48,661 nt of DNA from Microbacteriaceae bacterium (GCA_018666065.1 JABJAO010000011.1:1-48661), one strand, 5' to 3'; numbered from the stretch's first letter, positions 29,664-40,218 are shown. Numbers and translations: made by a program. Notes: generated from the letters alone by a model not told the origin.

Positions 29664-29767
29664 AAGAAACCTTTCACGTTCTCAACCAAGCGTTACCGCA
29701 CAAGTCTAAGGCATCCCCTCCGGAGAGCCCTCTCAGACAAGCGCGTTTGCGGAAGTAACTCGGGGCT

Positions 29768-30115
29768 TTAGGAGAAACTATCTCCGCAGGCGCAGCTGCC
29801 CTGAGCGTTGGGGTTGTCGATCGTGAAACCCTGCTTCTGGATCGTGTCCTCAAAGTCGACCGTTGCGCCATCCAGGTATGGAGAACTCATCTTGTCGACG
29901 ACGAGTTCAACCCCAGAAAAATCCCGGGTGAGATCGTCTTCCATGAGGCGCTCGTCAAAGAACAGCTGGTAAATCAATCCCGAGCATCCCCCGGGCTGCA
30001 CAGCGACCCGCAAACGCAGGTCATCTCGGCCCTCTTGTTCCAGCAAATTCCGAACCTTCGTCGCTGCCTGCTCGGTCAGCGATACACCGTGGGTCTGTTC
30101 CAGAGTTTCTGCCAT
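29768..30115 (-). CDS. erpA: Iron-sulfur cluster insertion protein (HesB/IscA/ErpA family)
   Basis: GGCSGLIYQLFFDERL and C-terminal GSCACGDSFS cysteine motif. Confidence 0.93.
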   Translation of the reverse strand: MAETLEQTHGVSLTEQAATKVRNLLEQEGRDDLRLRVAVQPGGCSGLIYQLFFDERLMEDDLTRDFSGVELVVDKMSSPYLDGATVDFEDTIQKQGFTIDNPNAQGSCACGDSFS

Positions 30116-30240
30116 GGGAATCCTTTCGACTATCTCGAGTGTAATGGGCGAAGCTTGAGGACACCTGGAACCCGAGCCCCCAGTTCCGGTTCGCTCCCGC
30201 TACCCTGGTGCTACCGAGTTTTGTCTACCGAGAGGCACCC

Positions 30241-30783
30241 GTGGTCCAGGAATCTTCCCCCATCGACGATGTTGACGCGCACGGCAAAGGTCGCCCCACC
30301 CCTCGGCGCCGCGACCGCGAAGCCGAGCTCAAGCGCCCCCTCGTCTCAAACAACCGCAAAGAAGCGCGTGCCCGAGTCTCCAAGGAGCGTGAACGCGCTC
30401 GCATAGGTTTGGCCAACGGTGAAGAGAAGTTTCTCCCCCTACGGGATAAAGGCCCGCAGAAAAAATGGGTTCGTGACTATGTTGATGCCCGGTGGAATTT
30501 TGGTGAGTTCCTCATTCCCATCATGTTTGCTGTCATCATCGCCACGTTCTTGCCCTCCATCGAAGCCCAATTCATCGCCATCATTGTGCTGTGGGCGTTC
30601 TTCCTCATCACCATCGTCGACGCCTTCTTCGTCGGCAACGCAGTCCGTAAGGGCCTCCGTGCAAAGTTCGGCGAGGACAAGGTCCAAACTGGTGTGCGCT
30701 GGTATGCGGCCATGCGAGCACTTCAGATGCGGGGCCTGCGCTTGCCCAAAGCGCAGGTAAAGCGAGGCGAAAAGCCGCGCTAG
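30241..30783 (+). CDS. DUF3043 membrane protein
   Basis: Basic N-terminus, KKWVRDYVDARWNFGEFLIPIMFAVII; conserved actinobacterial neighbour of the cytochrome oxidase genes. GTG start 30241 preferred over 30208. Confidence 0.8.
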   Translation: MVQESSPIDDVDAHGKGRPTPRRRDREAELKRPLVSNNRKEARARVSKERERARIGLANGEEKFLPLRDKGPQKKWVRDYVDARWNFGEFLIPIMFAVIIATFLPSIEAQFIAIIVLWAFFLITIVDAFFVGNAVRKGLRAKFGEDKVQTGVRWYAAMRALQMRGLRLPKAQVKRGEKPR

Positions 30784-31805
30784 CGGCTGCCGCCCATCTC
30801 TGTGAGAACCTTCCGGGCAAACAGCGGTCCCCGGTAGACGAAGGCTGTATACGCCTGGACAAGCGTTGCGCCGTGCTCAAGCAGGGTCTTCACATCGCTC
30901 CCGGTGAAAACCCCACCAACACTGATGACACAGAACTCTCTGGGCAGGGTTTGCCGAATGACGCGCAATACCTCGCCGGAGCGCTCAGCCAGGGGGCGTC
31001 CAGAAAGCCCCCCCTCCCCCATCGCCGCAACCTCGGTGGCTGAGGTCTGCAGACCCTGACGCGAGATGGTCGTGTTCGTTGCCACGATTCCAGCAAGCCC
31101 GAGCTGTGTTACCAACTCGACCACCTGTGAGATGGCGGAATCCGAAAGGTCCGGAGCAATTTTCACCAACACCGGAGTCTCCCCCGCGTGGTCCAGCACC
31201 GCCTTCAGGATGGGTTTCAACGACGCTCGGTCTTGGAGTCCTCGAAGGCCAGGAGTATTGGGCGAACTCACGTTGACCACAAGATAGTCAGCACACGGCG
31301 CCAGAATCTTCGTGCACGCAACATAATCGTCGACGGCATTGGCGGCGGGCGTGAGCTTGTTCTTTCCAATATTCACGCCGATGACCGGGAGGGCGCCACC
31401 GCTCGATCGCAGGCGGTTCAGCCTCTCGGCAACTTTCACGGCCCCGTCATTGTTGAAACCCATGCGGTTGATGAGTGCTTCATCGTGGGGCAAGCGGAAA
31501 AGACGAGGGGCATCGTTCCCCGGCTGCGGAAGCGGTGTGACGGTACCAACCTCCACGTGCCCAAATCCCAGGGCATGGAAGCCACGGATCGCCACCGCGT
31601 TTTTATCGAACCCGGCTGCAAGTCCCAGAGGTGAATCAAACGTCACTCCCAGTGTGTTGACCCGCAACGCAGGAGACAAAGCGCGATCATCCCGAAGAAG
31701 TCGTCGGCCAAGTGCGGTCCCGGCCGCCCGGACAGCAAGCATCCCGAGATGATGGGTGAATTCAGGATCTAGCCGCTTCAGGACTGCAAAGAGGGCCTGA
31801 TACAT
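30780..31805 (-). CDS. pyrD: Dihydroorotate dehydrogenase (quinone)
   Basis: SPLGLAAGFDKNAVAIRGFHALGFGHVEVGTVTPLPQPGNDAPRLFRLP; NVSSPNTPGLRGLQ. Confidence 0.95.
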   Translation of the reverse strand: MYQALFAVLKRLDPEFTHHLGMLAVRAAGTALGRRLLRDDRALSPALRVNTLGVTFDSPLGLAAGFDKNAVAIRGFHALGFGHVEVGTVTPLPQPGNDAPRLFRLPHDEALINRMGFNNDGAVKVAERLNRLRSSGGALPVIGVNIGKNKLTPAANAVDDYVACTKILAPCADYLVVNVSSPNTPGLRGLQDRASLKPILKAVLDHAGETPVLVKIAPDLSDSAISQVVELVTQLGLAGIVATNTTISRQGLQTSATEVAAMGEGGLSGRPLAERSGEVLRVIRQTLPREFCVISVGGVFTGSDVKTLLEHGATLVQAYTAFVYRGPLFARKVLTEMGGSR

Positions 31806-32272
31806 CAGCCGTCCTCTGGGGCGACATCCGCCGATGACCGCAGTGAATCGATGGCGTTCTCGAAGTCCTCCAGGTTTTCAAATCCTTGATAGACCGAGGC
31901 GAACCGGAGATAGGCGACCTCGTCCAACTCCCGCAGTGGTTCCAGGATTGCTAAACCAATCTCATTGGCCTCGACCTGCGATGCGCCCGTTTGTCGAATC
32001 GTCTCCTCGACCCTCTGCGCAAGCTGAGCCAAGTCCTGGTCGGTCACCGGCCGACCCTGACAGGCCTTCTTGACTCCTGCTGCGATTTTTTCTCGCGAAA
32101 AAGGCTCCGTCACCCCGCTGCGCTTGATGATGCTCAAGCTGGCAGTCTCCAACGTGGAAAATCGGCGGCCGCATTCAGGGCATTGGCGCCGGCGCCGAAT
32201 CGACACCCCATCATCACTCGTGCGGGAATCGATGACGCGACTATCGGGATGGCGGCAGAAGGGGCAATACAT
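31805..32272 (-). CDS. nrdR: Transcriptional repressor NrdR
   Basis: [42 protein letters not shown]. Confidence 0.96.
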   Translation of the reverse strand: MYCPFCRHPDSRVIDSRTSDDGVSIRRRRQCPECGRRFSTLETASLSIIKRSGVTEPFSREKIAAGVKKACQGRPVTDQDLAQLAQRVEETIRQTGASQVEANEIGLAILEPLRELDEVAYLRFASVYQGFENLEDFENAIDSLRSSADVAPEDG

Positions 32273-32299
32273 GGTTCCCCAAGCCTATAGTTCCCCCGC

Positions 32300-33604
32300 T
32301 TAGGGGAAGCGTGTTGTCACGGCGTCGCCGTGGGCAGGCAGATTCTCTGCGTGTGCCAGAGTCACGATCGCGTCGGCTACCTGACCCAGAGCAGACTTGT
32401 CGTAGGTCACGACCTGCTGCGTGCGCAGGAACGTCATGGGCGAGAGTCCCGAGGTGAACTGCGCCGTACCGCCTGTGGGCAAGACGTGATTCGAACCGGC
32501 CAAGTAGTCACCTGCGCTCACCGGGGTGTAATCACCGACAAAAATCGCGCCAGCGTGCCGAATCGAGTGCACAACGGGTTCGGGGTTTTCGACCATCACC
32601 TCGAGGTGCTCGGCTGCGAGTGCGTTTGCCAAATCAACGGCCTGCTCCAACGAATCCACCACGATAAGAGCGGATTGTTCCCCCGCGAGCGCTGTTTCGA
32701 CGCGCTGTCTGTGGTGGGTGAGCCCCACCTGTCTCTGCACAGCAGACTCAACTCGTGTCGCAAGTTCCATGGAGGTGGTGATGAGGACCGCCGACGCGAG
32801 TTCGTCGTGTTCGGCCTGGGAGATCAGGTCCGCGGCAATGAACTCCGGGTGAGCAGTGTCATCGGCGAGAATCCCAATCTCGGTGGGTCCAGCTTCGGAA
32901 TCAATACCGACCTGGCCTTTCACCTGGCGCTTTGCCGCGGCGACGTAGCGATTTCCCGGCCCGGTAATCACCGACACCGGGCTCAAACCAATTTCGGGGA
33001 CACCCCAGGCGAGAGCGGCTATGGCACCCGCTCCGCCCATCGCATAGACCTCCGAAATTCCCAGCAATTCTGCCGCGGCAAGAATGGTCGGGTGTGGGCG
33101 TCCACCAAAATCTTTTTGCGGCGGACTCACCAGAACAATGTCGCTGACCCCGGCCGCCTGTGCTGCCACGACGTTCATGACGACACTGGAGGGGTAGACG
33201 GCTTTCCCTCCCGGGACGTACACGCCCGCTCTATCCACCGGGACAAAGCGCATGGTGACCTGCCCACCTGCGTGGAACGTAGTCGTCGTGGAGGAGGGAA
33301 CCGCATCGTCCGATGCTGCTCGAACTCGGCGAATTGATTCCTCGAGCGCCTTTTTTACCGACTTATCAAGGCCAGAGGCAGCCTCTCGCAGTTCCCGTGA
33401 GCTCACCTTCAGCTCCACGGTATCGACACCATCAAACTCAGCACTTTGGCGGGACAGGGCCTTTGCCCCGTCTTTTCTGACCTGAGTCATGAGAGAGAGC
33501 ACCTGGGCGTCCACCTCGTCGTGTCCCCGAGTCACGCGCGGCACAAAGCTGTGCGCACTCTCGGCGTTCAGTGCGATTCCGCGGAGGTCTGTCAGGCGAA
33601 TCAT
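32300..33604 (-). CDS. hisD: Histidinol dehydrogenase
   Basis: VYVPGGKAVYPSSVVMNVVAAQAAGV; ITGPGNRYVAAAKRQVKGQVGIDSEAGPTEI; start MIRLTDLRG. Confidence 0.95.
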   Translation of the reverse strand: MIRLTDLRGIALNAESAHSFVPRVTRGHDEVDAQVLSLMTQVRKDGAKALSRQSAEFDGVDTVELKVSSRELREAASGLDKSVKKALEESIRRVRAASDDAVPSSTTTTFHAGGQVTMRFVPVDRAGVYVPGGKAVYPSSVVMNVVAAQAAGVSDIVLVSPPQKDFGGRPHPTILAAAELLGISEVYAMGGAGAIAALAWGVPEIGLSPVSVITGPGNRYVAAAKRQVKGQVGIDSEAGPTEIGILADDTAHPEFIAADLISQAEHDELASAVLITTSMELATRVESAVQRQVGLTHHRQRVETALAGEQSALIVVDSLEQAVDLANALAAEHLEVMVENPEPVVHSIRHAGAIFVGDYTPVSAGDYLAGSNHVLPTGGTAQFTSGLSPMTFLRTQQVVTYDKSALGQVADAIVTLAHAENLPAHGDAVTTRFP

Positions 33605-33670
33605 GTCAGGACTATCGTACTCGGGGCTCATGGCGCTCGGCCCTCAGGCATCTGGCTTAAGATGGAACAA

Positions 33671-34168
33671 ATGACTACACCAGACGCCCTCAGCCCCTCG
33701 CAAGCCTTTCTCGAAGCGTTCCGCCGACATGGAGCAGGAATTGCCGTGGTGACCCTCCTCAAGAAGGACGGATCTCCCACCGGATTCATCGCCAGTTCTC
33801 TGGCTTCCCTCTCGGCAAACCCGCCAATCGCGAGTTTCAACATGGCCCAGACCGCCAGTTCATGGTCGTCGCTCACAGTCGACACCCCCGTAATCATCCA
33901 CATGCTCTCGACGACCAACCTCGATCTTGCACACAAAATGGCGGGTGAATCCGACCAGCGCTTTACCGGCGACCACTGGGAAGAAGGACCAGGTGGCCTT
34001 CCGGTTCTCAAGAACGTGCACGCGTGGTTGAGCGCCACCATCGTGGCAGTAACCGAGGTTGAATTCAGCGCCATGGTCGCCGCACGAGTAACCGGTGGGT
34101 CAATGGGTGCGCCCGCAACTCCCCTGGCCTATTCCGAAAAGGACTATCGGGCTGTCACGGCTTTCTAG
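33671..34168 (+). CDS. Flavin reductase-like domain protein
   Basis: GIAVVTLLKKDGSPTGFIASSLASLSANPPIASFNMAQTASSW; ORF track start 33446 is inside antisense hisD. Confidence 0.85.
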   Translation: MTTPDALSPSQAFLEAFRRHGAGIAVVTLLKKDGSPTGFIASSLASLSANPPIASFNMAQTASSWSSLTVDTPVIIHMLSTTNLDLAHKMAGESDQRFTGDHWEEGPGGLPVLKNVHAWLSATIVAVTEVEFSAMVAARVTGGSMGAPATPLAYSEKDYRAVTAF

Positions 34169-37100
34169 CTACTCAAGCAGCGTGAGCCCAACAGGCTCTT
34201 GACCTCACCGATGAGGTCCTCGGTCACGCTGACAGTTCGGGGAAGCTCAAACACTCGGGCAACGCCTGACTTCACAAGTCTCAGGCGAACGCTGGCGTGG
34301 CCCTCGTGGCGGCTGAGTGCTTCATCGAGTGCGGTAAGTACCGGCACGGTAGCGAAAGACTCGGGCACCGTCAGCGTCAAAGGTTCGTCGCTGGAGGGAG
34401 GGGAAATATCCAACGGAATGAGCTCAATGGCATGGAGCCCGATCCCGTCATCCCGCCTCGATACCCGTCCGCGAAGCGCCACGATGGAATCTTCCGCTAG
34501 CTCTGTTTGATAGTTCTTGTACGTCTTGCCAAGGAACATGATGGACACTTCGCCACCGAAGTCCTCAATGGTCACCTGTGCATAGGGGTTGCCGCTGGCT
34601 CTGGCGACTTTGTGATTCACCGCGGTGACAAGCCCCGCCACAGTGACAGTGTCCCCGTCCTCCTTGTCAGAGGCGAGGAGCTCGGCGAGGGAGATATCTG
34701 CCTCCCTGGCAATCGCGACCTCGAGCCCCGCCAGAGGATGGTCAGAAACATACAGTCCCAACATGTCCCGCTCGAGGCTCAGGAGCTCTTTCCTGGACCA
34801 CTCCGGCCGATCAGGGACGACATTCGTCGGAGCAGTGCCGGCCTGTTCGAACAAGCTGTCAAAATCAAATCCCACATCGCCGTGCTCTTGCGCTTTTTTG
34901 TCCCGCGACGCCGACTCCACGGCAGATTCGTGAATATCGAACAGGGACCGTCGGGTGTTGCCCAGCTGGTCGAAAGCGCCGCCCTTAATAAGCGATTCAA
35001 TGGTTCGCTTATTCAGAACGGTGGAGGGGGCCTTCTTGATGAAGTCATGAAAGGAGGTGAAATTTCCCTGTGACTCGCGTGCGTCGCGAATGCCCTGCAC
35101 GACCCCCACCCCGACGTTTCGAATTGCGGCCAAGCCAAATCGAATGTCATCTCCCACAGCACTGAAGGTTGCAATGGATTCGTTGACATCCGGCGGCAGA
35201 ACGTTGATGCCCATCCGACGGCATTCGTTGAGATATATCGCGGACTTGTCCTTCTGGTCACTCACACTGGTCAACAGTGCCGCCATGTACTCGGCCGGGT
35301 AGTGCGCCTTGAGATAGGCCGTCCAGTAGGAAATCATGCCGTAGGCGGCGGAGTGAGCCTTATTGAAGGCATAGTCGGAAAACGGAACAAGAACTTCCCA
35401 GAGCGCCTGGATCGACTGATCGGAGAACCCATTGCGTCGCATACCTTCTCGGAAGGTTTCGAACTGGATATCGAGTTCTTCTTTCTTCTTCTTACCCATT
35501 GCGCGACGGAGGAGATCTGCCTGCGCCAGGGTGTACCCGGCGAGCTTCTGGGCGATCGCCATGACCTGCTCCTGATACACGATCAGCCCATAGGTTTCGC
35601 CGAGCACCTCCTCCAACGCTTCTGCGAGTTCGAGGTGCAGCGGGGTGATGTCCTGGGCGCCATTTTTGCGCAGGGCGTAGTTGGTGTGCGAATCTGCGCC
35701 CATTGGGCCAGGGCGATACAGGGCCAGGACGGCCGAAATGTCTTGGAAGCTATCGGGCTTGAGCAGACGCAACAGACTGCGCATTGGACCACCGTCCAAC
35801 TGGAAGACTCCCAACGTGTCACCTCTGCTCAAGAGCGCATACGCGTCGGCATCGTCGAGGGTGAGCTCTTCCAGCACGGGACGGTGCCCCCGGTTGAGCT
35901 CGATGTTGTCGAGTGCGTCATCAATGATGGTGAGGTTGCGCAGTGACAGAAAGTCCATCTTCACCAAGCCCAACGCCTCGGAGGCGGGGAAATCGAACTG
36001 TGTGACGATCTGACCGTCCTGCTCGCGACGCATAATGGGCACGATGTCGAGCAGGGGGGTACTCGACATAATCACTCCGGCGGCGTGCACACCCCACTGG
36101 CGCTTGAGGTTCTCCAAACCGGTCGCTGTGTCAAACACCTGTTTGGCGTCAGGGTCAGTCTCTACGAGGACGCGTAAATCAGCGGCCTCTTTGTACCGCT
36201 CGTGTGATTTGGTGACGACTCCATCGAGGGACATCTCTTTACCCATCACACCCGCCGGCATGAGTTTAGTGAGCTTCTCCCCCATACCAAAGGGGAACCC
36301 CAGGACCCTGGCGGAATCCTTCAGGGCTTGCTTGGCCTTGATGGTTCCGAAGGTAACAATCTGCGCGACTCGATCGTCGCCGTACTTATCGCTGACGTAG
36401 CGAATTACTTCACCTCGGCGACGCTCGTCAAAGTCCACATCGAAGTCCGGCATAGAGACCCGATCCGGGTTCAAGAACCGTTCAAAGATGAGACCGTGCT
36501 CGAGTGGGTCCAACTCGGTGATGCGCATGGCGTAGGCGGCCATTGACCCCGCACCTGATCCACGGCCGGGACCCACACGGATACCGTGCTCCTTGGCCCA
36601 GTTGATGAAGTCCGCAACCACGAGGAAATAGCTGGCGAACCCCATCTGAGAGATAACGCCAATTTCGTACTCCGCTTGGGCTTTGACTCTCTCCGGAACG
36701 CCGGCGGGATACCGTTCTGCGAGACCGCGATGGACCTCTTTTTCAAAGAAGCTCGTTTCGCTTTCACCCTCGGGAACAGGGAACCGGGGCATGTAATTGG
36801 CGGTCTCGTCGAAAGTCACGGATGCCCTCTGGGCAATCAGCAACGTGTTGTCACAGGCCTCAGGGAAGTCAGCGAACAGCGCACGCATCTGCGCCGCAGA
36901 TTTGACGTAGAACTCATTGGTGTCAAATTTGAACCGCTTGGGATCATCCAACGTGGACCCCGATTGCACACACAGGAGCGCAGCGTGGGCTTCGGCGTCC
37001 TCAGCAGTGGTGTAGTGCAGGTCGTTCGTTGCCAGGAGAGGAATTCCTAACTCGCGAGAGATTCGAACCAGGTCTCCCATCACCCTTTTTTCAATGCCTA

Positions 37101-37692
37101 ACCCGTGGTCCATGAGTTCGACGAAGTAGTTGTCCTTGCCGAAAATGTCCCGAAACTCTGCCGCCGCTGCCAATGCCTGGTCATACTGACCCAAGCGAAG
37201 CCGCGTTTGCACCTCGCTGCTCGGACAGCCCGTTGTCGCAATGACACCGGATGAGTAGGTCTGGAGCAGGTCTCGATCCATTCGAGGTTTGAAGTAGTAG
37301 CCCTCCAAGGAGGCCAACGACGACATTCGGAAGAGGTTGTGCATTCCTTCCGTGTTTTCCGCCATGAGGGTCACGTGGGTGTAGGCACCCGCACCCGAGA
37401 CATCGTCCTCTCCTCCTGAACCCCATTTGACTCGGGTTTTCTCGGAGCGGGGTGTGCCGGGGGTGAGATAGGCCTCAATACCAATGACCGGATTAACCCC
37501 GGCTGCTGTGGCTTTTTTCCAAAACTCGTACGCACCAAACATCACACCGTGGTCTGTCATCGCGACAGCGGGCATCTCCTGCCGAGCTACTTCCTCGACA
37601 AGGTCAGAAATTTTTGCCGCCCCATCCAGCATGGAGTACTCGGTGTGCACGTGAAGGTGCGCAAACGAGTCGCGAGAGGACGCCACAAACAA
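34165..37692 (-). CDS. dnaE1: DNA polymerase III subunit alpha DnaE1
   Basis: FAHLHVHTEYSMLDGAAKISDLVEEVARQEMPAVAMTDHGVMFGAYEF; MPDFDVDFDERRRGEVIRYVSDKYG; 1175 aa; TTG start with AAGGAG RBS. Confidence 0.96.
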   Translation of the reverse strand: MFVASSRDSFAHLHVHTEYSMLDGAAKISDLVEEVARQEMPAVAMTDHGVMFGAYEFWKKATAAGVNPVIGIEAYLTPGTPRSEKTRVKWGSGGEDDVSGAGAYTHVTLMAENTEGMHNLFRMSSLASLEGYYFKPRMDRDLLQTYSSGVIATTGCPSSEVQTRLRLGQYDQALAAAAEFRDIFGKDNYFVELMDHGLGIEKRVMGDLVRISRELGIPLLATNDLHYTTAEDAEAHAALLCVQSGSTLDDPKRFKFDTNEFYVKSAAQMRALFADFPEACDNTLLIAQRASVTFDETANYMPRFPVPEGESETSFFEKEVHRGLAERYPAGVPERVKAQAEYEIGVISQMGFASYFLVVADFINWAKEHGIRVGPGRGSGAGSMAAYAMRITELDPLEHGLIFERFLNPDRVSMPDFDVDFDERRRGEVIRYVSDKYGDDRVAQIVTFGTIKAKQALKDSARVLGFPFGMGEKLTKLMPAGVMGKEMSLDGVVTKSHERYKEAADLRVLVETDPDAKQVFDTATGLENLKRQWGVHAAGVIMSSTPLLDIVPIMRREQDGQIVTQFDFPASEALGLVKMDFLSLRNLTIIDDALDNIELNRGHRPVLEELTLDDADAYALLSRGDTLGVFQLDGGPMRSLLRLLKPDSFQDISAVLALYRPGPMGADSHTNYALRKNGAQDITPLHLELAEALEEVLGETYGLIVYQEQVMAIAQKLAGYTLAQADLLRRAMGKKKKEELDIQFETFREGMRRNGFSDQSIQALWEVLVPFSDYAFNKAHSAAYGMISYWTAYLKAHYPAEYMAALLTSVSDQKDKSAIYLNECRRMGINVLPPDVNESIATFSAVGDDIRFGLAAIRNVGVGVVQGIRDARESQGNFTSFHDFIKKAPSTVLNKRTIESLIKGGAFDQLGNTRRSLFDIHESAVESASRDKKAQEHGDVGFDFDSLFEQAGTAPTNVVPDRPEWSRKELLSLERDMLGLYVSDHPLAGLEVAIAREADISLAELLASDKEDGDTVTVAGLVTAVNHKVARASGNPYAQVTIEDFGGEVSIMFLGKTYKNYQTELAEDSIVALRGRVSRRDDGIGLHAIELIPLDISPPSSDEPLTLTVPESFATVPVLTALDEALSRHEGHASVRLRLVKSGVARVFELPRTVSVTEDLIGEVKSLLGSRCLSS

Positions 37693-37758
37693 CTCCTTGA
37701 GGGTTGGAATCTCTAGAGTAAACCGCGCTGACCTTGGTCGTGGCAGGCGCCCCGAAAA

Positions 37759-38679
37759 TCAGGCTCTTAAGCGCTCAAGTGCAACATTAAGGTCGTCGGG
37801 AAAACCACAGCGAACGTGCACGGGCTTGCCGGTGACGGGATGAGCGAACTCCAATTCGCTGGCGTGCAGCCATTGCCTGGTCACACCCAATTTCTCCGCG
37901 AGCGTGGGATCAGCTCCGTACAGTGTGTCTCCCACAATTGGGTGGCGGTGCGCACTCATATGCACGCGGATTTGGTGGGTTCGCCCCGTTTCCAAGGTCA
38001 CCCTCAACAGCGCAGCCCCCGAAAAAGCCTCCAGGGTTTCGTAATGGGTCACTGAGTCCCGTCCCCCCGCAACGACGGCAAACTTCCACGATGAGCTCGG
38101 GTGGCGACCAATGGGGGCGTCGATGGTTCCGGTCGCGGGATCCGGGTGTCCCTGAACCAGAGCGTGGTAAATCTTGTGAACCTCTCGTGCCTTGAATGCG
38201 CGCTTTAGGCGGCTGTAGGCAACCTCGCTTTTTGCCACTGCCATCAAGCCTGATGTGCCCACGTCGAGCCGGTGCACAATTCCCTGACGCTCTGGGGGTC
38301 CAGAGGTTGAAATCCTGTACCCGGCGCCGGCCAGTGCACCAAGGACGGAGGGCCCATCCCAGCTTGGTGCGGGGTGTGCAGCCAGCCCTGGCGGCTTATC
38401 GACAATCACGACATCGTCATCGTCATACACGATGGCCATCGAATCCACGATGATCGGCTCGATGGTGGGTGCCTTCTTGGGCTCAAACGTCACCTCGAGC
38501 AGGGCACCCGATCGCACTCGATCGGACTTACCTCCGGCAACACCGTCGAGAACCGCCCCACCCTCGTCAATGACAGCTTGGGAAAAGCCGCGCGAAAAAC
38601 CAAACAGCCGCGACAGCACCACATCGAGCCGCTCTCCAGCGAGCCCTTCAGGGACCGGGATGGTCCGGGTCTCTGTCAC
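37759..38679 (-). CDS. RluD-family pseudouridine synthase
   Basis: S4-like N-terminus; [52 protein letters not shown]. Confidence 0.93.
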   Translation of the reverse strand: MTETRTIPVPEGLAGERLDVVLSRLFGFSRGFSQAVIDEGGAVLDGVAGGKSDRVRSGALLEVTFEPKKAPTIEPIIVDSMAIVYDDDDVVIVDKPPGLAAHPAPSWDGPSVLGALAGAGYRISTSGPPERQGIVHRLDVGTSGLMAVAKSEVAYSRLKRAFKAREVHKIYHALVQGHPDPATGTIDAPIGRHPSSSWKFAVVAGGRDSVTHYETLEAFSGAALLRVTLETGRTHQIRVHMSAHRHPIVGDTLYGADPTLAEKLGVTRQWLHASELEFAHPVTGKPVHVRCGFPDDLNVALERLRA

Positions 38680-38736
38680 GAGTCAACGCCCAGAACAAGA
38701 GCCCACGAAGGGTTCACAGTGAGTGAATCGACGCTT

Positions 38737-39309
38737 CTACGCACCTGCTGGGGCTGCTGAAGGTGCGGAGGTGGACTCCAAGCCCTGAATTTGCTGGTTG
38801 ATGAAGGATTTCAGGCTCAAGCGATATTCGCGCTCGAATGCGCGAAGCTGCTCCACTTCACCCTCAATGACGCTTCGCTCACTGTGCAAGCGGGCAACCT
38901 CTTGAGCGTGCTGGGTTTGGGCTTCCTGGACAATGCGAGCCGCCTGCGCGTGACCCTCGGCGATGAGCTCATCGCGTTTTTGGATTCCCTCACGCACGTG
39001 CTCTTCGTGGAGACGGCGGGCCAGTTGCAGAAGATTGTTGGCGTTCTCAGTGTCGACGACATCTCCACCTGAGGCGGGCAGCGGGTTGACGCCCACTGCG
39101 CTAGCGGACCCTCCAGAGCGCTGAAGCTCTGCAATGCGGGCATCACTGGCGGCCAATCTCTGGGCCAATTCTTCGTTTTCGGCGAGAAGCCGACGCATCT
39201 CTACGACAACGGCATCCAGAAAGTCGTCGACCTCGTCCTGGTCGTATCCTTCGCGAAACTTGGTCGACTGGAACCGTTTGTTGACAATGTCCTCAGCTGT
39301 TAGCGCCAT
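38737..39309 (-). CDS. divIVA: DivIVA/Wag31 cell-division protein
   Basis: MALTAEDIVNKRFQSTKFREGYDQDEVDDFLDAVVVEMRRLLAENEEL and coiled coil. Confidence 0.94.
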   Translation of the reverse strand: MALTAEDIVNKRFQSTKFREGYDQDEVDDFLDAVVVEMRRLLAENEELAQRLAASDARIAELQRSGGSASAVGVNPLPASGGDVVDTENANNLLQLARRLHEEHVREGIQKRDELIAEGHAQAARIVQEAQTQHAQEVARLHSERSVIEGEVEQLRAFEREYRLSLKSFINQQIQGLESTSAPSAAPAGA

Positions 39310-39412
39310 GAGATGTACCTCGTTTGTTCACTCGGGGGTTTCGGATAGGTCGTCGGAGATTGCTGAAATCCCTCCCGATACCCTAGCGCGACGGGCAGAA
39401 AATCCTGGGATA

Positions 39413-39712
39413 TCAGCGAAGAGCCCCGACGACGGACATCATGATGAGGGTTCCGATCATCAGAGCACTCCAGCCCAGATCAATTCCTGCACCACCAAAG
39501 CGCAGGGTCGGGATGACCCTGCGGACTGCGGCGAGGGGCTTATCCGTAACGGTGTATGCCACTTCTGCGGCCATGAGAACCACGCCCTTCGGGCGAAAAT
39601 TCCGGGACAATACCCGCACCCAGTCAAAGATGAAGCGCACCCACATCGCAATAAAAAAGACGTACAGCGCGATATAGGCAATGGAAGCGAGAGCGGAGAC
39701 CATGGCCCCCAT
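39413..39712 (-). CDS. YggT-family membrane protein
   Basis: FIFDWVRVLSRNFRPKGVVLMAAEVAYTVTDKPLAAVRRVIPTLRFGGAGIDLGW. Confidence 0.93.
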   Translation of the reverse strand: MGAMVSALASIAYIALYVFFIAMWVRFIFDWVRVLSRNFRPKGVVLMAAEVAYTVTDKPLAAVRRVIPTLRFGGAGIDLGWSALMIGTLIMMSVVGALR

Positions 39713-39739
39713 TATGCCCGGCTAGGCCGGCAAAGACTC

Positions 39740-40183
39740 TCAGTCAAGCAGCGAGGCGTCGAGTTCAGACTCGACACCGTCACCCTCACCACTGACCAGC
39801 ACGTGAGAGGGAGACAGAAGGAAAACCTTCGGAGTCACCCGCTCGATGTGTCCGCGCAAGCCTTGGGAGAGCCCGCTGGAGAAGTCCACCAGGCGCCGTG
39901 CTTCTGATTCGCTCATCTGCGTGAGGTTGATGATGACAGGGATTCCCTCACGGAACGTCTCCGCGATCATCTTCGCGTCGTCATACTTCTTCGGGTGGAC
40001 GGTCAAAATCTCGTTCACATCACTCACCCCGTGCTTTGATCCCCGACGAAGGGGCGTAACGGTTGCGCGAGGAGCAGCCTGAGCGCTCTCGGGATGAGCC
40101 GGACTCTTCGATGACGGTGCGTCATCGTAAGACTCCTCGGCCAGACCGAGAAATTCCAGTGTTTTCCGTAGTGGATTTGCCAT
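39740..40183 (-). CDS. sepF: Cell division protein SepF
   Basis: [60 protein letters not shown]. Confidence 0.95.
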   Translation of the reverse strand: MANPLRKTLEFLGLAEESYDDAPSSKSPAHPESAQAAPRATVTPLRRGSKHGVSDVNEILTVHPKKYDDAKMIAETFREGIPVIINLTQMSESEARRLVDFSSGLSQGLRGHIERVTPKVFLLSPSHVLVSGEGDGVESELDASLLD

Positions 40184-40218
40184 GAGTGCCCCTTATTTCG
40201 CAGGTTGACTCTTTAAGG

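Noticed and set aside
32330-33337. 335-aa plus-strand ORF
   Set aside because: Antisense to hisD; no recognisable domain.
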